64,000 nucleotides of DNA from Roseovarius halotolerans (GCF_900172255.1 NZ_FWFU01000001.1:868001-932000); one strand, 5' to 3'. Positions 16,612 to 26,784 are shown, numbered from the stretch's first letter. The notes: generated by a model not told the origin, from the sequence alone. Numbers and translations are program-made.

Positions 16612-17088
16612 ATGAAATCGCTGAAGAAGAAACGCCGGGTGCAGGTGATCGTGCTGGCTGCGCTGGCGCTGGTCGCATCGGTTTCCCTGATCGGTTTCGC
16701 CTTCAAGGATGGTATCAACTATTTCCGCTCGCCGAGCGAAGTGCTGGCCGAGCCGCCGGGGCCGACCGAGGTGTTCCGCATCGGCGGTCTGGTCGAGGAC
16801 GGCAGCCTCGAGCGCGGCGCGGGCGAGACGATCCGCTTCAACGTGACCGATGGCGGGGCGGCGGTGCCGGTGACCTATCGCGGCGTGCTGCCCGACCTTT
16901 TCGAGGAAAATCAGGGCATGGTCGGCATGGGGTCGCTCAGGGACGGTGTCTTTGAGGCGACCGAGATCCTGGCCAAGCATGACGAGGATTACATGCCCAA
17001 GGAGGTGGTGGATGCGCTCAAGGCGCAGGGCGTCTACCAGGAGCCGGAGGCCGAGTATAACGGCCATGCGCCCGACAGCGGAAGCTGA
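16612..17088 (+). CDS. ccmE: cytochrome c maturation heme chaperone CcmE
   Basis: A 158-residue periplasmic heme chaperone anchored by one N-terminal helix (residues 10-30). The covalent heme histidine is H123 in LAKHDEDYMP, followed by the axial tyrosine Y127. The beta-barrel core includes FRIGGLVEDGSLERG and VPVTYRGVLPDLFEENQG. It passes heme from CcmC/D to CcmF. ccmF and ccmH follow 1.4 kb downstream, interrupted by a muramidase and a holin gene. Confidence 0.97.
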   Translation: MKSLKKKRRVQVIVLAALALVASVSLIGFAFKDGINYFRSPSEVLAEPPGPTEVFRIGGLVEDGSLERGAGETIRFNVTDGGAAVPVTYRGVLPDLFEENQGMVGMGSLRDGVFEATEILAKHDEDYMPKEVVDALKAQGVYQEPEAEYNGHAPDSGS

Positions 17089-17169
17089 GCGGCGCGCGCC
17101 GAGGCAGCCAGTCGTTAACCTCTTGTCGCCAGCCTTGCCGGGAATGATCACCGGCAGGGAGAAGGCGTC

Positions 17170-17781
17170 ATGCAGCGCATTTCGGATATCGCGAAAGAGA
17201 TCGTCGCCCGCGAGGGCGGCTTTGTCGACGATCCCGACGATCCGGGCGGGGCGACGAAGCATGGCGTGACGATCCACACGCTGCGCCGTCTCGGGCTGGA
17301 TCTTGACGGGGACGGGGATAGCGACCTTGCCGATCTTCATGCGCTGACGCGGCAGGATGCCGAGGCGATCTTTGTCGAGCATTACTTTCACCGCCCGCGT
17401 ATCGACGCCTTGCCCGAGGCGCTGCGGGCCAGCGTCTTCGACATGTATGTGAATGCCGGGCGCAACGCGGTCACGATCCTGCAGACGCTGCTGCGCGAGA
17501 TGGGGCAGGCGGTGGCGGTGGACGGGGTGATCGGGCCGCAGACCATCGCGGCGGCCCATGCGGCCACGCGCGCGGCCCCCGGCCATATCGCCGATGCCTA
17601 CGGAATCGCGCGGCGGAATTACTATTTCCGCCTTGCCGACCGCCGCCCCGCCAGCCGCAAATACGCACGCGCCCGACAGGGCGGCAAGGGCGGCTGGATC
17701 CGGCGCGCCGAGGAATTCATCGCCCCCGAATACCACCTGACCGACGCCGAATTCAGGGAAAGGGTCGCGCGATGGGGGTGA
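17170..17781 (+). CDS. holin-associated N-acetylmuramidase, glycoside hydrolase family 108
   Basis: A 203-residue peptidoglycan hydrolase. Residues 5-95 are the GH108 domain with the catalytic Glu in VAREGGFVDDPDDPGGATKHG (E15) and NAGRNAVTILQ. The C-terminal part has VDGVIGPQTIAAA, a peptidoglycan-binding-3 type helix pair. No signal peptide is seen, so export needs a holin, and a holin gene overlaps its end by 10 bases. Upstream is TTAACC (17115-17120), a CtrA-like half-site. In Rhodobacter capsulatus a separate endolysin/holin pair under CtrA control releases the gene transfer agent. This pair may be its counterpart, but no phage genes flank it here. Confidence 0.9.
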   Translation: MQRISDIAKEIVAREGGFVDDPDDPGGATKHGVTIHTLRRLGLDLDGDGDSDLADLHALTRQDAEAIFVEHYFHRPRIDALPEALRASVFDMYVNAGRNAVTILQTLLREMGQAVAVDGVIGPQTIAAAHAATRAAPGHIADAYGIARRNYYFRLADRRPASRKYARARQGGKGGWIRRAEEFIAPEYHLTDAEFRERVARWG

Positions 17782-18374
17782 TCGACAGGGGACTGGACCT
17801 CGTGTTCGGTGACGGGCGCAACCTGCTGGCCGAAACCGCCGAAGTCTTTCGCGAGAACGCCGAGGCGGGCGCCATGCGCGAGGCCGACGGGCGGCGCGCG
17901 GTGCTGGACCAGTTCGGGCAGGAATTCACCCCGGCGCCGACGCGCGGGCGCTTTGATCGTTTCATGGACGGGGTGAACCGGCTGCCGCGCCCGATGATGG
18001 CGCTTGGCACGCTGGGGCTGTTCGTGGCGGCGATGGCGGACCCGCTATGGTTTGCCGCGCGGATGCAGGGGATCGCGCTGGTGCCCGAGCCGCTGTGGTG
18101 GCTGCTGGGGGCGATCGTGAGCTTCTATTTCGGGGCGCGCCACCAGTTCAAGGGGCAGGAATTCCGCCGGTCGATCACCACCAGCGTCGCTCACACCCCC
18201 GCCGTGCTGAACAACCTGGCGCGCCTGCGCGCGATGGAGGGCAGGCCGGGTGCCGGGGCGCCGGGCGCGGCCGATACCGGCGCGGATGCGGCCTTGACGC
18301 TGGAGGCGCTGCGCCCCGACCCCAACCGGGCGCTGGAGCAATGGCGCATCGATGACGGGCCACAGGGGCGATGA
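17772..18374 (+). CDS. holin family protein (three-TM type)
   Basis: A 200-residue membrane protein overlapping the muramidase gene by 10 bases. Hydrophobic segments lie at about residues 75-95 (MMALGTLGLFVAAMADPLWF) and 108-125 (PLWWLLGAIVSFYFGARHQF). GARHQFKGQEFRR is shared with the holin_3TMs family of gene transfer agent and phage lysis genes. The C-terminal tail is Ala/Gly-rich and probably disordered. It would permeabilise the inner membrane to let the muramidase reach the wall. Placement inside the ccm gene group is notable because cytochrome maturation has no known need for lysis. Confidence 0.85.
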   Translation: MGVIDRGLDLVFGDGRNLLAETAEVFRENAEAGAMREADGRRAVLDQFGQEFTPAPTRGRFDRFMDGVNRLPRPMMALGTLGLFVAAMADPLWFAARMQGIALVPEPLWWLLGAIVSFYFGARHQFKGQEFRRSITTSVAHTPAVLNNLARLRAMEGRPGAGAPGAADTGADAALTLEALRPDPNRALEQWRIDDGPQGR

Positions 18375-18458
18375 GCGCGCGTGCGCCCGCGACAATGTGA
18401 TCCCGCGGCGCGCGCGAATCACGGTGGCATGGGACGACGAATGCTTTAGAATGGTTCC

Positions 18459-20429
18459 ATGATTACAGAACTCGGCCATTTCGCCCTCGTCCTCGCTTTC
18501 CTTGTCGCCTGCGTGCAGGCGGTGGTTCCACTTGTGGGCGCGCATCGCCGCTGGCCGGGCTGGATGGCATTCGCCGAACCCGCCGCCAACATGCAGTTCC
18601 TGCTGACGGCGCTGTCCTTCGCGGCACTGACCTATGCGTTCGTGACCTCGGATTTCTCGCTGAGGCTGGTGGTGCTCAACAGCCATTCGGCGAAACCGCT
18701 GCTTTACAAGATCACCGGTGTCTGGGGCAATCACGAGGGGTCGATGCTTCTGTGGGTGCTGATCGTGACGCTGTTCGGGGCCTTTGCCGCGTGGTTCGGG
18801 GGCAATCTGCCGCCGACCCTGAAGGCACGGGTGCTGGCGGTGCAGGGGATGGTGGGCGCGGCCTTTTTCGCCTTCATCCTGTTCACCTCGAACCCGTTCC
18901 TGCGCATGGCGGTGCCGCCCTTTGACGGGCAGGACCTGAACCCGCTCTTGCAGGACCCCGGATTGGCGTTTCATCCGCCGTTTCTCTACCTCGGCTATGT
19001 GGGTCTTTCGATGACCTTCTCATTCGCGGTCGCCGCACTGATCGAAGGGCGGATCGATGCCGCCTGGGGCCGCTGGGTGCGGCCCTACACGCTGGCGGCG
19101 TGGATCTTTCTGACCATCGGCATCGGGCTGGGCAGCTGGTGGGCCTATTACGAGCTGGGCTGGGGCGGTTTCTGGTTCTGGGACCCGGTCGAGAATGCCA
19201 GCTTCATGCCCTGGCTGATCGCCGCGGCGCTGCTGCATTCGGCCATCGTTGTGGAAAAGCGGGAATCGCTGAAAAGCTGGACCGTGCTGTTGGCGATCAT
19301 CGCCTTCGGCTTCTCGATGATTGGCGCGTTCATCACCCGCTCCGGCGTGATCACTTCGGTCCATGCCTTCGCATCGGACCCCGAGCGGGGGATGTTCCTG
19401 CTGCTGATCCTCGCGGTGTTCATGCTGGGCGCGCTGACGCTGTTCGCGGCGCGCGCCAATGCGATGCAGGCCAAGGGCGTGTTCTCGCTGGTGAGCCGGG
19501 AATCGGCGCTGGTGGTCAATAACCTGCTGCTGGGTGTCGCGGCCTTCGTGGTCTTTGTCGGCACGATCTGGCCGCTGGTGAGCGAGATGTTCTTTGACCG
19601 CAAACTGTCGGTCGGCGCGCCGTTCTTCAACATGGCGTTCACGCCTTTCATGGTGGTGCTGGGCCTGTTGCTGCCGCTGGGGGCGATGCTGCCCTGGAAG
19701 CGGGGCAATATCGCGCGCGTCGCGTCATCGCTGCGCTATGCCTTCGTGCTGGCGCTGGCGATCGGAGCGCTGGCCTGGGCGATGCAATCGGGGCGCAGCG
19801 CGCTGGGGCCGGTGGGCCTGTTCCTGGGCGCGTGGCTGGTCTCAGGAGCGGCTGTCGATCTGTGGAGCCGCACCGGGCGCAGCGGCAACCGGCTGGCGCG
19901 TCTCGGGCGCCTGCCGCGCGCGGATTGGGGCAAGGCCGTGGCCCATGCCGGTCTGGGCGTGACCATGGCCGGGGTCGCGGGGCTGATGGCCTGGGAGACC
20001 GAGGATATCCGCGTCCTGCAGGTGGGCGAGAGCCTGGAATTGTCGGGTTACGAGCTGACCCTGATGGATGTGCAGAGGATCGACGGGCCGAATTACGACG
20101 CGACCCAGGGCATTGTGAAGCTGGCGCAGGACGGCAAGGAGATCGCGACGCTCTACCCCGAGAAGCGCTTTTACCCGGTTGCCAAGATGCCGACCACGGA
20201 AGCGGCGATCGACATCGGCTTCTGGCGCGATGTCTATGTGGTGGTGGGCGATCCGCAGGATAATGGCGGCTGGGCAGTGCGCACCTATTACAAGCCGCTG
20301 GCCAACTGGATCTGGGGTGGTGCGATCCTGATGGCGCTTGGCGGGGCGCTGAGCCTGAGCGACCGGCGCTATCGCGTCGCCGCCGGGGCGAAAAAGACAC
20401 GCCCGGTCGAAGGAGTGCCCGCGGAATGA
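18459..20429 (+). CDS. ccmF: heme lyase CcmF (cytochrome c maturation)
   Basis: A 656-residue polytopic inner-membrane protein that ligates heme to apocytochrome c with CcmH. The WWD heme-handling region is at about residues 225-255: GSWWAYYELGWGGFWFWDP, then VENASFMPW. Other family landmarks are GNHEGSMLLWVL, LNPLLQDPGLAFHPP and ITRSGVITSVHAFASDPERG. It overlaps ccmH by ATGA. Confidence 0.98.
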   Translation: MITELGHFALVLAFLVACVQAVVPLVGAHRRWPGWMAFAEPAANMQFLLTALSFAALTYAFVTSDFSLRLVVLNSHSAKPLLYKITGVWGNHEGSMLLWVLIVTLFGAFAAWFGGNLPPTLKARVLAVQGMVGAAFFAFILFTSNPFLRMAVPPFDGQDLNPLLQDPGLAFHPPFLYLGYVGLSMTFSFAVAALIEGRIDAAWGRWVRPYTLAAWIFLTIGIGLGSWWAYYELGWGGFWFWDPVENASFMPWLIAAALLHSAIVVEKRESLKSWTVLLAIIAFGFSMIGAFITRSGVITSVHAFASDPERGMFLLLILAVFMLGALTLFAARANAMQAKGVFSLVSRESALVVNNLLLGVAAFVVFVGTIWPLVSEMFFDRKLSVGAPFFNMAFTPFMVVLGLLLPLGAMLPWKRGNIARVASSLRYAFVLALAIGALAWAMQSGRSALGPVGLFLGAWLVSGAAVDLWSRTGRSGNRLARLGRLPRADWGKAVAHAGLGVTMAGVAGLMAWETEDIRVLQVGESLELSGYELTLMDVQRIDGPNYDATQGIVKLAQDGKEIATLYPEKRFYPVAKMPTTEAAIDIGFWRDVYVVVGDPQDNGGWAVRTYYKPLANWIWGGAILMALGGALSLSDRRYRVAAGAKKTRPVEGVPAE

Positions 20430-20926
20430 CGCGTGCGAGGGCGAAAGGGATGCTGCGGGCGCTGGCATTGGCGCTGGTCCTGGGCATGGCGCTGCTGGCG
20501 CAGATGAGCGGCGAGGCCCGCGCGGTGCAGCCCGACGAGGTACTTGACGACCCGGCCCTGGAAGAGCGCGCACGCGACATTTCCTCGGGGCTGCGCTGTC
20601 TGGTCTGCCGCAACGAGAGCATCGACGATTCCAATGCCGAGCTGGCGCGCGATTTGCGCCTGTTGGTGCGTGAGCGCCTGGTGGCAGGGGACAGCGACAA
20701 GGAGGTCGTCGAGTTCGTTGTCGACCGTTACGGCGAATATGTGCTGTTGCAGCCGCGCGCGACGGGGTCGAACCTGGTGCTGTGGCTGGCGGGGCCGATC
20801 ATGCTGTTGCTGGGCGGTGCGATCGGCTGGAGCTACATGCGGCGGCGGGGACGAGCGAGCGAGACCCCGGCGCAGGCGCTGAGCGAGGCCGAGGCGGAGC
20901 GGCTGCGCGAAATCATGAAGGAATGA
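20426..20926 (+). CDS. ccmH: cytochrome c-type biogenesis protein CcmH (thioredoxin-like reductant)
   Basis: A 166-residue protein with an N-terminal signal anchor (residues 9-28), the redox pair C58-x-x-C61 in LRCLVCRNESIDDSNAELA, and a C-terminal membrane helix at about 118-138. It keeps apocytochrome cysteines reduced for heme attachment. The CcmI extension is absent, so this is the short CcmH/CcmL form. Confidence 0.96.
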   Translation: MTRARAKGMLRALALALVLGMALLAQMSGEARAVQPDEVLDDPALEERARDISSGLRCLVCRNESIDDSNAELARDLRLLVRERLVAGDSDKEVVEFVVDRYGEYVLLQPRATGSNLVLWLAGPIMLLLGGAIGWSYMRRRGRASETPAQALSEAEAERLREIMKE

Positions 20927-20998
20927 CGCGCCGTCCGTCTTTCGCCGTGAGGCGGAATCGGGTTTGACTGGAGCGGCAACAGCCAGAGGATCGCGCCC

Positions 20999-21778
20999 GT
21001 GACACAATATCAGACCATCAGCCTTGAGATTGACCAGGACATCGCGACGCTGCGGCTGGACCGGCCGGACAAGATGAACGCGCTCAACACCCAGATGCGC
21101 GCCGAGATCACCGATGCGGTGAACGCGGCGGCCAAGACGGCGCGGGTGCTGGTGCTGACCGGCAATGGCAAGTGTTTCTGCTCGGGTCAGGATCTGAGCG
21201 ACAGCGGCAATGCGGCCAACATGGACCTGGAGCGGGTGTTGCGCGATGAATATGTGCCGATGCTGAACGCGATCGGCAATTGCGCGATCCCGACCATCAG
21301 CGCGGTGAATGGCCCGGCGGCGGGGGCGGGCGCCAACCTGGCGCTGGCGGCGGATGTGGTGATCGCGGCCCAGAGCGCCTATTTCCTTCAGGCCTTCACG
21401 CGGATCGGGCTGATCCCCGATGCCGGTGGCACCTATTGGCTGCCCCGCCAGATGGGCGCGGCGAAGGCGATGGGGGCGGCATTGTTCGCCGAGCCGGTCA
21501 GCGCCCAGCTTGCCAGCGACTGGGGCATGATCTGGGAGGCGGTGCCGGACGAGGATTTCGAGCAGCACTGGCACGCGCGTGCGGCGCATCTGGCGGCGGG
21601 GCCGACCGTGGCCTATGCGCAGCTGAAACAGGCGATCCGCGCCAGCTGGTCGAATGATTACGACCAGCAGCTGGACCTCGAGGCGAAATTGCAGGGTGTC
21701 TGCGGCACGACGCGCGATTTCAAGGAAGGCGTGGTCGCGTTCCTGGAAAAGCGCAAGGCGGCTTACGAGGGACGCTGA
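20999..21778 (+). CDS. enoyl-CoA hydratase/isomerase family protein, PaaG-like
   Basis: A 259-residue crotonase-fold enzyme. LDRPDKMNALNTQM and the CoA/oxyanion loop CSGQDLSD are clear. AVNGPAAGAGANLALAADVV and FTRIGLIPDAGGTYWLPR follow; IPDAGGTY with an Asp is typical of PaaG, the 1,2-epoxyphenylacetyl-CoA isomerase. No other phenylacetate genes are nearby, so a general short-chain enoyl-CoA hydratase role is equally possible. The start is GTG with an AGAGGA site. Its 3' end carries copy 2 of the dispersed hairpin element. Confidence 0.85.
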   Translation: MTQYQTISLEIDQDIATLRLDRPDKMNALNTQMRAEITDAVNAAAKTARVLVLTGNGKCFCSGQDLSDSGNAANMDLERVLRDEYVPMLNAIGNCAIPTISAVNGPAAGAGANLALAADVVIAAQSAYFLQAFTRIGLIPDAGGTYWLPRQMGAAKAMGAALFAEPVSAQLASDWGMIWEAVPDEDFEQHWHARAAHLAAGPTVAYAQLKQAIRASWSNDYDQQLDLEAKLQGVCGTTRDFKEGVVAFLEKRKAAYEGR

Positions 21779-21797
21779 GGGATTTTCCGGGTCAGGG

Positions 21798-21846
21798 CCG
21801 GGGGGCCAGCCCCCCGGACCCCCCGAGGTATTTTCAGCCAGATGAA
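21798..21846 (+). repeat. 3'-UTR hairpin element, copy 2 (downstream of the enoyl-CoA hydratase gene)
   Basis: The hairpin CCGGGGGG/CCCCCCGG (21798-21817, loop of 4) is followed by CCCCCCGAGGTATTTT and CAGCCAGATGAA. It lies 20 bases after the stop, in the orientation of the gene it follows. Confidence 0.75.
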
Positions 21847-21851
21847 GGGGC

Positions 21852-21885
21852 GGGCCGGGGGATGAAACCCGGCCCTGCCTGTTTT
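21852..21885 (+). terminator. hairpin with T-run between the enoyl-CoA hydratase gene and gltA
   Basis: GGGCCGGG (21852-21859) pairs with CCCGGCCC (21868-21875). A short T-run occurs at 21882-21885. It lies between two convergent genes and may stop transcription from the left; function in both directions is possible. Confidence 0.5.
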
Positions 21886-21895
21886 CGGGGTGGCG

Positions 21896-23191
21896 TCAGC
21901 GGTTCTCGATATCGACGTAGTCGCGCAGCGTTTCGCCGTGATAGAGCTGGCGCGGGCGGCCGATCTTGAGTTGCGGATCGCTGATCATTTCCTTCCACTG
22001 CGAAATCCAGCCGATGGTGCGCGAAACCGCGAAGATCGGGGTGAACATCGAGGTCGGGAAGCCCATCGCCTCGAGAATGATGCCCGAGTAGAAATCGACA
22101 TTGGGGAAGAGTTTCTTCTCGACGAAGTAATCGTCTTCGAGGGCGGCCTTTTCCAGCGCCTTGGCGACCTGGAGGGTGGGGTTGTCCTCGATCCCGAGAA
22201 GTTCGAGCACCTCGTCGGCGGATTGCTTCATCACCTTGGCGCGCGGGTCGAAATTCTTGTAGACGCGGTGGCCGAAGCCCATCAGGCGGAAATCGTCGTC
22301 CTTGTCCTTGGCGCGGGCGATATATTCGGGGATGCGCTCGACGCTGCCGATTTCGCGCAGCATTTCGAGGCAGGCCTGGTTCGCGCCGCCATGCGCCGGA
22401 CCCCAGAGGCAGGCGATGCCGGCGGCGATGCAGGCGAAGGGGTTGGCGCCCGAGGACGACGCGAGGCGCACCGTCGAGGTCGAGGCGTTCTGCTCGTGAT
22501 CGGCGTGCAGCGTGAAGATCCGGTCCATCGCGCGGCTGAGGATCGGGTTCACCTCGTAGTCCTCGGCGGGCACGGCAAAACACATGCGCATGAAGTTCGA
22601 GGCGTAGTCGAGATCGTTGCGCGGATAGACGAAGGGCTGGCCGAGCGTATATTTGAAGGCCATCGCTGCGATGGTGGGCATCTTGGCGATCATCCGGATC
22701 GAGGCCACTTCGCGCTGCCAGGGATCGGAGATATCGGTGGAATCGTGATAGAAGGCGCTGAGCGCGCCGACGACGCCGACCATGATCGCCATCGGATGCG
22801 CATCGCGACGGTAGCCCCGGAACAGATACATCATCTGTTCATGCAGCATGGTGTGGCGCGTCACCCGTTCCTCGAAATCCTCGAGCTGGGCGGCGGTGGG
22901 CAGCTCGCCGTAGAGCAGGAGGTAACAGACCTCGAGGAAATGCGATTTCTCGGCCAGCTGGTCGATCGGGTAGCCGCGATGGAGCAGTTCACCCTTTTCG
23001 CCGTCGATATATGTGATGGTGCTGTCGCAGCTGGCGGTCGAGGTGAAGCCGGGATCGTAGGTGAACACACCTGCCTGACCGTAGAGCTTGCGGATGTCGA
23101 TCACGTTCGGGCCGGCGGTGCCCGCAAGGACGGGCAGGTCGTAATCCTTCCCGTCGATGGTCAGCCTGGCGGTTGTCTTGTTTTCACCCAT
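21896..23191 (-). CDS. gltA: citrate synthase
   Basis: A 431-residue type II citrate synthase, the entry of acetyl-CoA into the TCA cycle. Catalytic residues sit in [11 protein letters not shown] and [16 protein letters not shown], and the N-terminal [17 protein letters not shown] is typical. The start at 23191 is favoured by an AGGAGGGAG site; the longer frame adds eight residues. It ends convergent to the enoyl-CoA hydratase gene. gltX lies 73 bases upstream on the same strand. Confidence 0.98.
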   Translation of the reverse strand: MGENKTTARLTIDGKDYDLPVLAGTAGPNVIDIRKLYGQAGVFTYDPGFTSTASCDSTITYIDGEKGELLHRGYPIDQLAEKSHFLEVCYLLLYGELPTAAQLEDFEERVTRHTMLHEQMMYLFRGYRRDAHPMAIMVGVVGALSAFYHDSTDISDPWQREVASIRMIAKMPTIAAMAFKYTLGQPFVYPRNDLDYASNFMRMCFAVPAEDYEVNPILSRAMDRIFTLHADHEQNASTSTVRLASSSGANPFACIAAGIACLWGPAHGGANQACLEMLREIGSVERIPEYIARAKDKDDDFRLMGFGHRVYKNFDPRAKVMKQSADEVLELLGIEDNPTLQVAKALEKAALEDDYFVEKKLFPNVDFYSGIILEAMGFPTSMFTPIFAVSRTIGWISQWKEMISDPQLKIGRPRQLYHGETLRDYVDIENR

Positions 23192-23264
23192 GGGAATCTC
23201 CCTCCTGAAGCCCACGCCGGACTGGCGCCAAGGGCTGCTTATTTCATTTGGCCTTTCGAGACGG

Positions 23265-24674
23265 TTAAGCGCTCTCGCAGGCGGCGTCGTTCAGCCGGGC
23301 AATCGTTTCATCCCGCCCGAGTACAATCATCATGTCGAACACGCTCGGTGTGACGCTGCGACCCGCCAGCGCGGCGCGCAGGGGTCCGGCGAGCTTGCCG
23401 AACTTCATGTCCTTGGATTCGGCAAACTGCATGGCTTCCGCCTCCAATTCGTCGCGCGTCCAACTAGCATTTTGCAGATGCGGCGTCAATTCTTTCAGTA
23501 TACGACGGGATACATCATCGAGCTGCGCGGCGGCCTTCTGATCCGGTGAAATCGGCCTGTCCGCCAAAACAAATTCCGCTTTTTCAAGGAGTTCAGGGAA
23601 GGTCTTGGCCCGCTCCTTGAGGCAGTGCATCGCCTGTTCCATCAGCGCGGATTTAGCCGGCGACAGCGGCGGCTGCCCGGTGACGGCCAGAAATCCGTGC
23701 AATTCATGCAGCAGCGCAGCATCGGGCGTCGAGGCGATGTGCTGCCCGCAGAGATTCTCGAGCTTCTTGACGTCGAAGCGCGCGGGCGATTTGCCGATTC
23801 CCTTGATGTCGAACCATTCAAGCGCCTGTTCATCGCTGAAGAACTCGTCATCGCCGTGGCTCCAGCCGAGGCGGGCGAGATAGTTGCGCATTCCCGCCGC
23901 AGGGTAGCCCATCTTGTGATATTCATCGACGCCGAGCGCGCCGTGACGCTTGGAGAGTTTCTTGCCGTCCGGCCCGTGGATGAGCGGGATATGGGCATAG
24001 ACCGGCAGCGGCCAGCCCATCGCCCGGTAGATCAGCATCTGGCGGGCGGCGTTGTTGAGGTGGTCATCGCCGCGGATCACATGGGTCACGCCCATGTCGT
24101 GATCATCCACCGCCACGGCCAGCATGTAGACCGGGCTGCCATCCGAGCGCAGCAGCACCATGTCGTCGAGCTGATCGTTGCGGATGGTGACATCGCCCTG
24201 CACCTCGTCGCGGATCACGGTGGCGCCGTCGCGGGGCGCCTTGATGCGGATCACATGCGGCGCGTCGGGATGGCTGGCGGGATCGGCATCGCGCCAGGGG
24301 CTTTGAAAGAGCGTCGAGCGCCCCTCGGCGCGGGCGGCCTCGCGGAAGGCCTCGATCTCGTCCTGGCTGGCGAAGCACTTGTAGGCCTCGCCCTTGTCCA
24401 GAAGTTCGAGCGCCACGGCGCGGTGACGCTCGGCGCGCGCGTTCTGGCTGATGACCTCGCCGTCATGCGCAAGGCCGAGCCAGGCCATGCCGTCGAGGAT
24501 CGCCTGTGTAGCCTCGGGTGTGGAGCGCGCGCGGTCGGTATCCTCGATGCGCAACAGGAAGCGGCCGCCGCGCCCGCGCGCATAGAGCCAGTTGAACAGA
24601 GCGGTCCGCGCGCCGCCGATATGCAGGAAGCCCGTGGGCGAGGGGGCAAAACGGGTCACGACTGTCTGGGACAT
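23265..24674 (-). CDS. gltX: glutamate--tRNA ligase
   Basis: A 469-residue class I synthetase. The HIGH motif appears as HIGG (residues 18-21) in [17 protein letters not shown] and the KMSKS motif as KKLSKRHG. The C-terminal anticodon-binding helical domain follows. Length and the APSPTG start match bacterial GltX. Many alphaproteobacteria carry two GltX copies, one also charging tRNA-Gln; only one is visible here. Confidence 0.96.
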   Translation of the reverse strand: MSQTVVTRFAPSPTGFLHIGGARTALFNWLYARGRGGRFLLRIEDTDRARSTPEATQAILDGMAWLGLAHDGEVISQNARAERHRAVALELLDKGEAYKCFASQDEIEAFREAARAEGRSTLFQSPWRDADPASHPDAPHVIRIKAPRDGATVIRDEVQGDVTIRNDQLDDMVLLRSDGSPVYMLAVAVDDHDMGVTHVIRGDDHLNNAARQMLIYRAMGWPLPVYAHIPLIHGPDGKKLSKRHGALGVDEYHKMGYPAAGMRNYLARLGWSHGDDEFFSDEQALEWFDIKGIGKSPARFDVKKLENLCGQHIASTPDAALLHELHGFLAVTGQPPLSPAKSALMEQAMHCLKERAKTFPELLEKAEFVLADRPISPDQKAAAQLDDVSRRILKELTPHLQNASWTRDELEAEAMQFAESKDMKFGKLAGPLRAALAGRSVTPSVFDMMIVLGRDETIARLNDAACESA

Positions 24675-24682
24675 GGGAAAAA

Positions 24683-24697
24683 TTAACCTTTCGGTAA
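24683..24697. promoter_or_regulatory. near-consensus CtrA box upstream of comEC
   Basis: TTAA-N7-GTAA (as TTAACC ... GTAACC) differs from the CtrA consensus TTAA-N7-TTAA by one base. It is 63 bases before the comEC start and only 9 bases upstream of the gltX start, so comEC is the likelier target. Confidence 0.5.
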
Positions 24698-24759
24698 CCG
24701 TGCTGGGCCTAGCGTTGCGTTGCGGCCTGTCTATCGGCGCGGCGTGAGGGAGACAAGAC

Positions 24760-26784
24760 GTGGCACCCCTGTTGGCATTGCGGGCGGCGTGGCTGGCGCA
24801 GCGCGGCCAGCTGTTCGCCTGGGCGCCGGTGATGGTGGCTTGCGGGGTGGGGTCATATTTTGCGCTGCTGGCCGAACCTGCGCCCTTGCTGATCGGGGCG
24901 GCGGGGGCGGCAGCATCTGTGCTGGCTGCCGCGACACGGCGCGCGGGAGCGGTCGGCGGGCCGCTCTTATGGGCGGGGGCGCTGATGCTGGCGGGCTTCG
25001 CCCTGGCGGGCGCGCGCGCGCATCTGGTGGCCGAGCCGGTCCTTGGCTGGCGCTATTACGGGCCGGTCGAGGGGCGCATCGTGGCGATCGACCGTTCGGC
25101 CTCGGATGCGCTGCGCCTGACGCTGGACCATGTGAGCCTGCGCGACGTGCCGCCGGAGCGCAGGCCCGCGCGGGTGCGGATCTCGCTGCATGGCGAGCAG
25201 GGTTTTATCCGGCCCGAGCCGGGGCAATGGGTGATGATGAGCGCGCATCTCGGGCCGCCCGGTGGGCCCGTCGAGCCGGGGGGCTTCGATTTCCAGCGCC
25301 ATTCGTGGTTTCTGCGCCTCGGGGCGGTGGGATATACGCGCGTTCCGGCGCTGGCGCTGGCGCCGTCCGGGGGCGGGCAGTGGATGGCGCGCGCGCGCAT
25401 GGCGATGTCGGCGCGCATCCAGGCGCGGCTGGCGGGCGATACCGGGGCGTTCGCTGCGGCGATCATGACCGGCGACCGCTCGGCCTTCGGGCGCGAGGCG
25501 CTGGAGGCGCTGCGGGTCACCAATCTTGCGCATCTGCTGGCGATTTCGGGGCTGCATATGGGGCTGTTGGCGGGAGTGGTCTTCGGCTTCTTCCGGCTGC
25601 TTCTGGCGGCGGTGCCGGTGGTGGGGTTGCGGCTGCCCGCGAAGAAGCTGTCGGCGGCGCTGGCGCTGCCGGTGGCGGCGGTCTACCTGGGGCTTTCGGG
25701 AGGCAATGTCGCGACCGAGCGGGCCTTCGTGATGGTGGCCGTGGCGCTGGTGGCGGTGATCGCGGAGCGTCGGGCGCTGTCGCTGCGATCGGTGGCGCTG
25801 GCGGCGCTGATCGTGCTGGCGCTGCGCCCCGAGGCGTTGCTGGGACCGGGGTTTCAGATGTCATTCGCTGCGACGACGGCACTGGTGCTGACCTATGGCG
25901 CGCTGCGCGATCATGCGGTGCCATTGGGGCCGCGCTGGATCCGGCCCGCGGTGTCGGTGCTGGTGTCGTCCTTCGTGGCCGGGATCGCCACGGCGCCGGT
26001 GGCGGCGGCGCATTTCAACCAGTTCGCGCATTACGGGCTGATCGCCAACCTGCTGAGCGTGCCCTTGATGGGGGCGCTGGTGATGCCCGCGGCGGTCATG
26101 GCGGCGAGCCTGATGCCCTTCGGCCTGGAGGCGCTGCCGCTCCGGGTGATGGGGCTGGGGCTCGACTGGATCCTTGGCGTGGCGCATTGGGTCGCGGGGT
26201 GGAGCGGTGCGCGCGGCACGGTCGTGAGCCCCGGCGCGGCGGTGTTGCCGCTCTTGGCGGGGGGGATGCTGATGCTGGCGCTCTGGCAGGGCCGGGGGCG
26301 GTTCCTGGGATTGGCGCCGGTGGCGTTGAGCGCCGCGTTATGGCTGGCCGCCGAGCGGCCGCTGGTGCTGATTGCCGAAAGCGGCGGGCTCGTGGGGGTG
26401 ATGACCGGGGAGGCGCGCGCGCTCAACCGGGAGCGGGGCGGCGGGTTCGTGGCGCAGAACTGGCTTGAGAATGATGGCGACGCGACGGATCAGGCGGGCG
26501 CGCACGACCGCTGGCGGGCGCTGCCGCCCGATGCGGGGCTGGGGCTGCTGGTGCTGCGCGGCAAGGCGGCGGCCGGGGCATTGCGCGATTGCCGCGGCCA
26601 TGACTGGCTGGTTCTCGATAGCGATCCGCCGCGTGACCTGCCGGGCGATCTGCCCTGCCAGCTGTTCCATCCGGCAAGCCTGCGCCAAAGCGGGGCGGTG
26701 GCGCTCTGGCCGGACGGGGTGGGCGGGCTGCGGGTGGTCACCGCGCGCCAGGTCACCGGCACGCGGCTCTGGAACGATCAATAG
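24760..26784 (+). CDS. comEC: ComEC/Rec2 family DNA-uptake channel protein
   Basis: A 674-residue polytopic membrane protein. The DUF4131-like N-terminal region includes the OB-fold stretch [20 protein letters not shown]. The competence core has [30 protein letters not shown] and [14 protein letters not shown], then [13 protein letters not shown]. It lacks the large C-terminal metallo-beta-lactamase domain, as usual for alphaproteobacteria, keeping only a short globular tail. ComEC forms the inner-membrane channel for single-stranded DNA, including DNA delivered by gene transfer agents. The start is GTG with a GAGGGAGA site. It ends tail-to-tail with lexA, overlapping by 7 bases. Confidence 0.93.
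   Translation: MAPLLALRAAWLAQRGQLFAWAPVMVACGVGSYFALLAEPAPLLIGAAGAAASVLAAATRRAGAVGGPLLWAGALMLAGFALAGARAHLVAEPVLGWRYYGPVEGRIVAIDRSASDALRLTLDHVSLRDVPPERRPARVRISLHGEQGFIRPEPGQWVMMSAHLGPPGGPVEPGGFDFQRHSWFLRLGAVGYTRVPALALAPSGGGQWMARARMAMSARIQARLAGDTGAFAAAIMTGDRSAFGREALEALRVTNLAHLLAISGLHMGLLAGVVFGFFRLLLAAVPVVGLRLPAKKLSAALALPVAAVYLGLSGGNVATERAFVMVAVALVAVIAERRALSLRSVALAALIVLALRPEALLGPGFQMSFAATTALVLTYGALRDHAVPLGPRWIRPAVSVLVSSFVAGIATAPVAAAHFNQFAHYGLIANLLSVPLMGALVMPAAVMAASLMPFGLEALPLRVMGLGLDWILGVAHWVAGWSGARGTVVSPGAAVLPLLAGGMLMLALWQGRGRFLGLAPVALSAALWLAAERPLVLIAESGGLVGVMTGEARALNRERGGGFVAQNWLENDGDATDQAGAHDRWRALPPDAGLGLLVLRGKAAAGALRDCRGHDWLVLDSDPPRDLPGDLPCQLFHPASLRQSGAVALWPDGVGGLRVVTARQVTGTRLWNDQ

Noticed and set aside
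24720-26468. 582-codon Gly/Ala-rich frame overlapping comEC on the same strand
   Set aside because: Composition is that of a frame-shifted high-GC gene; comEC in the other frame has all family blocks.
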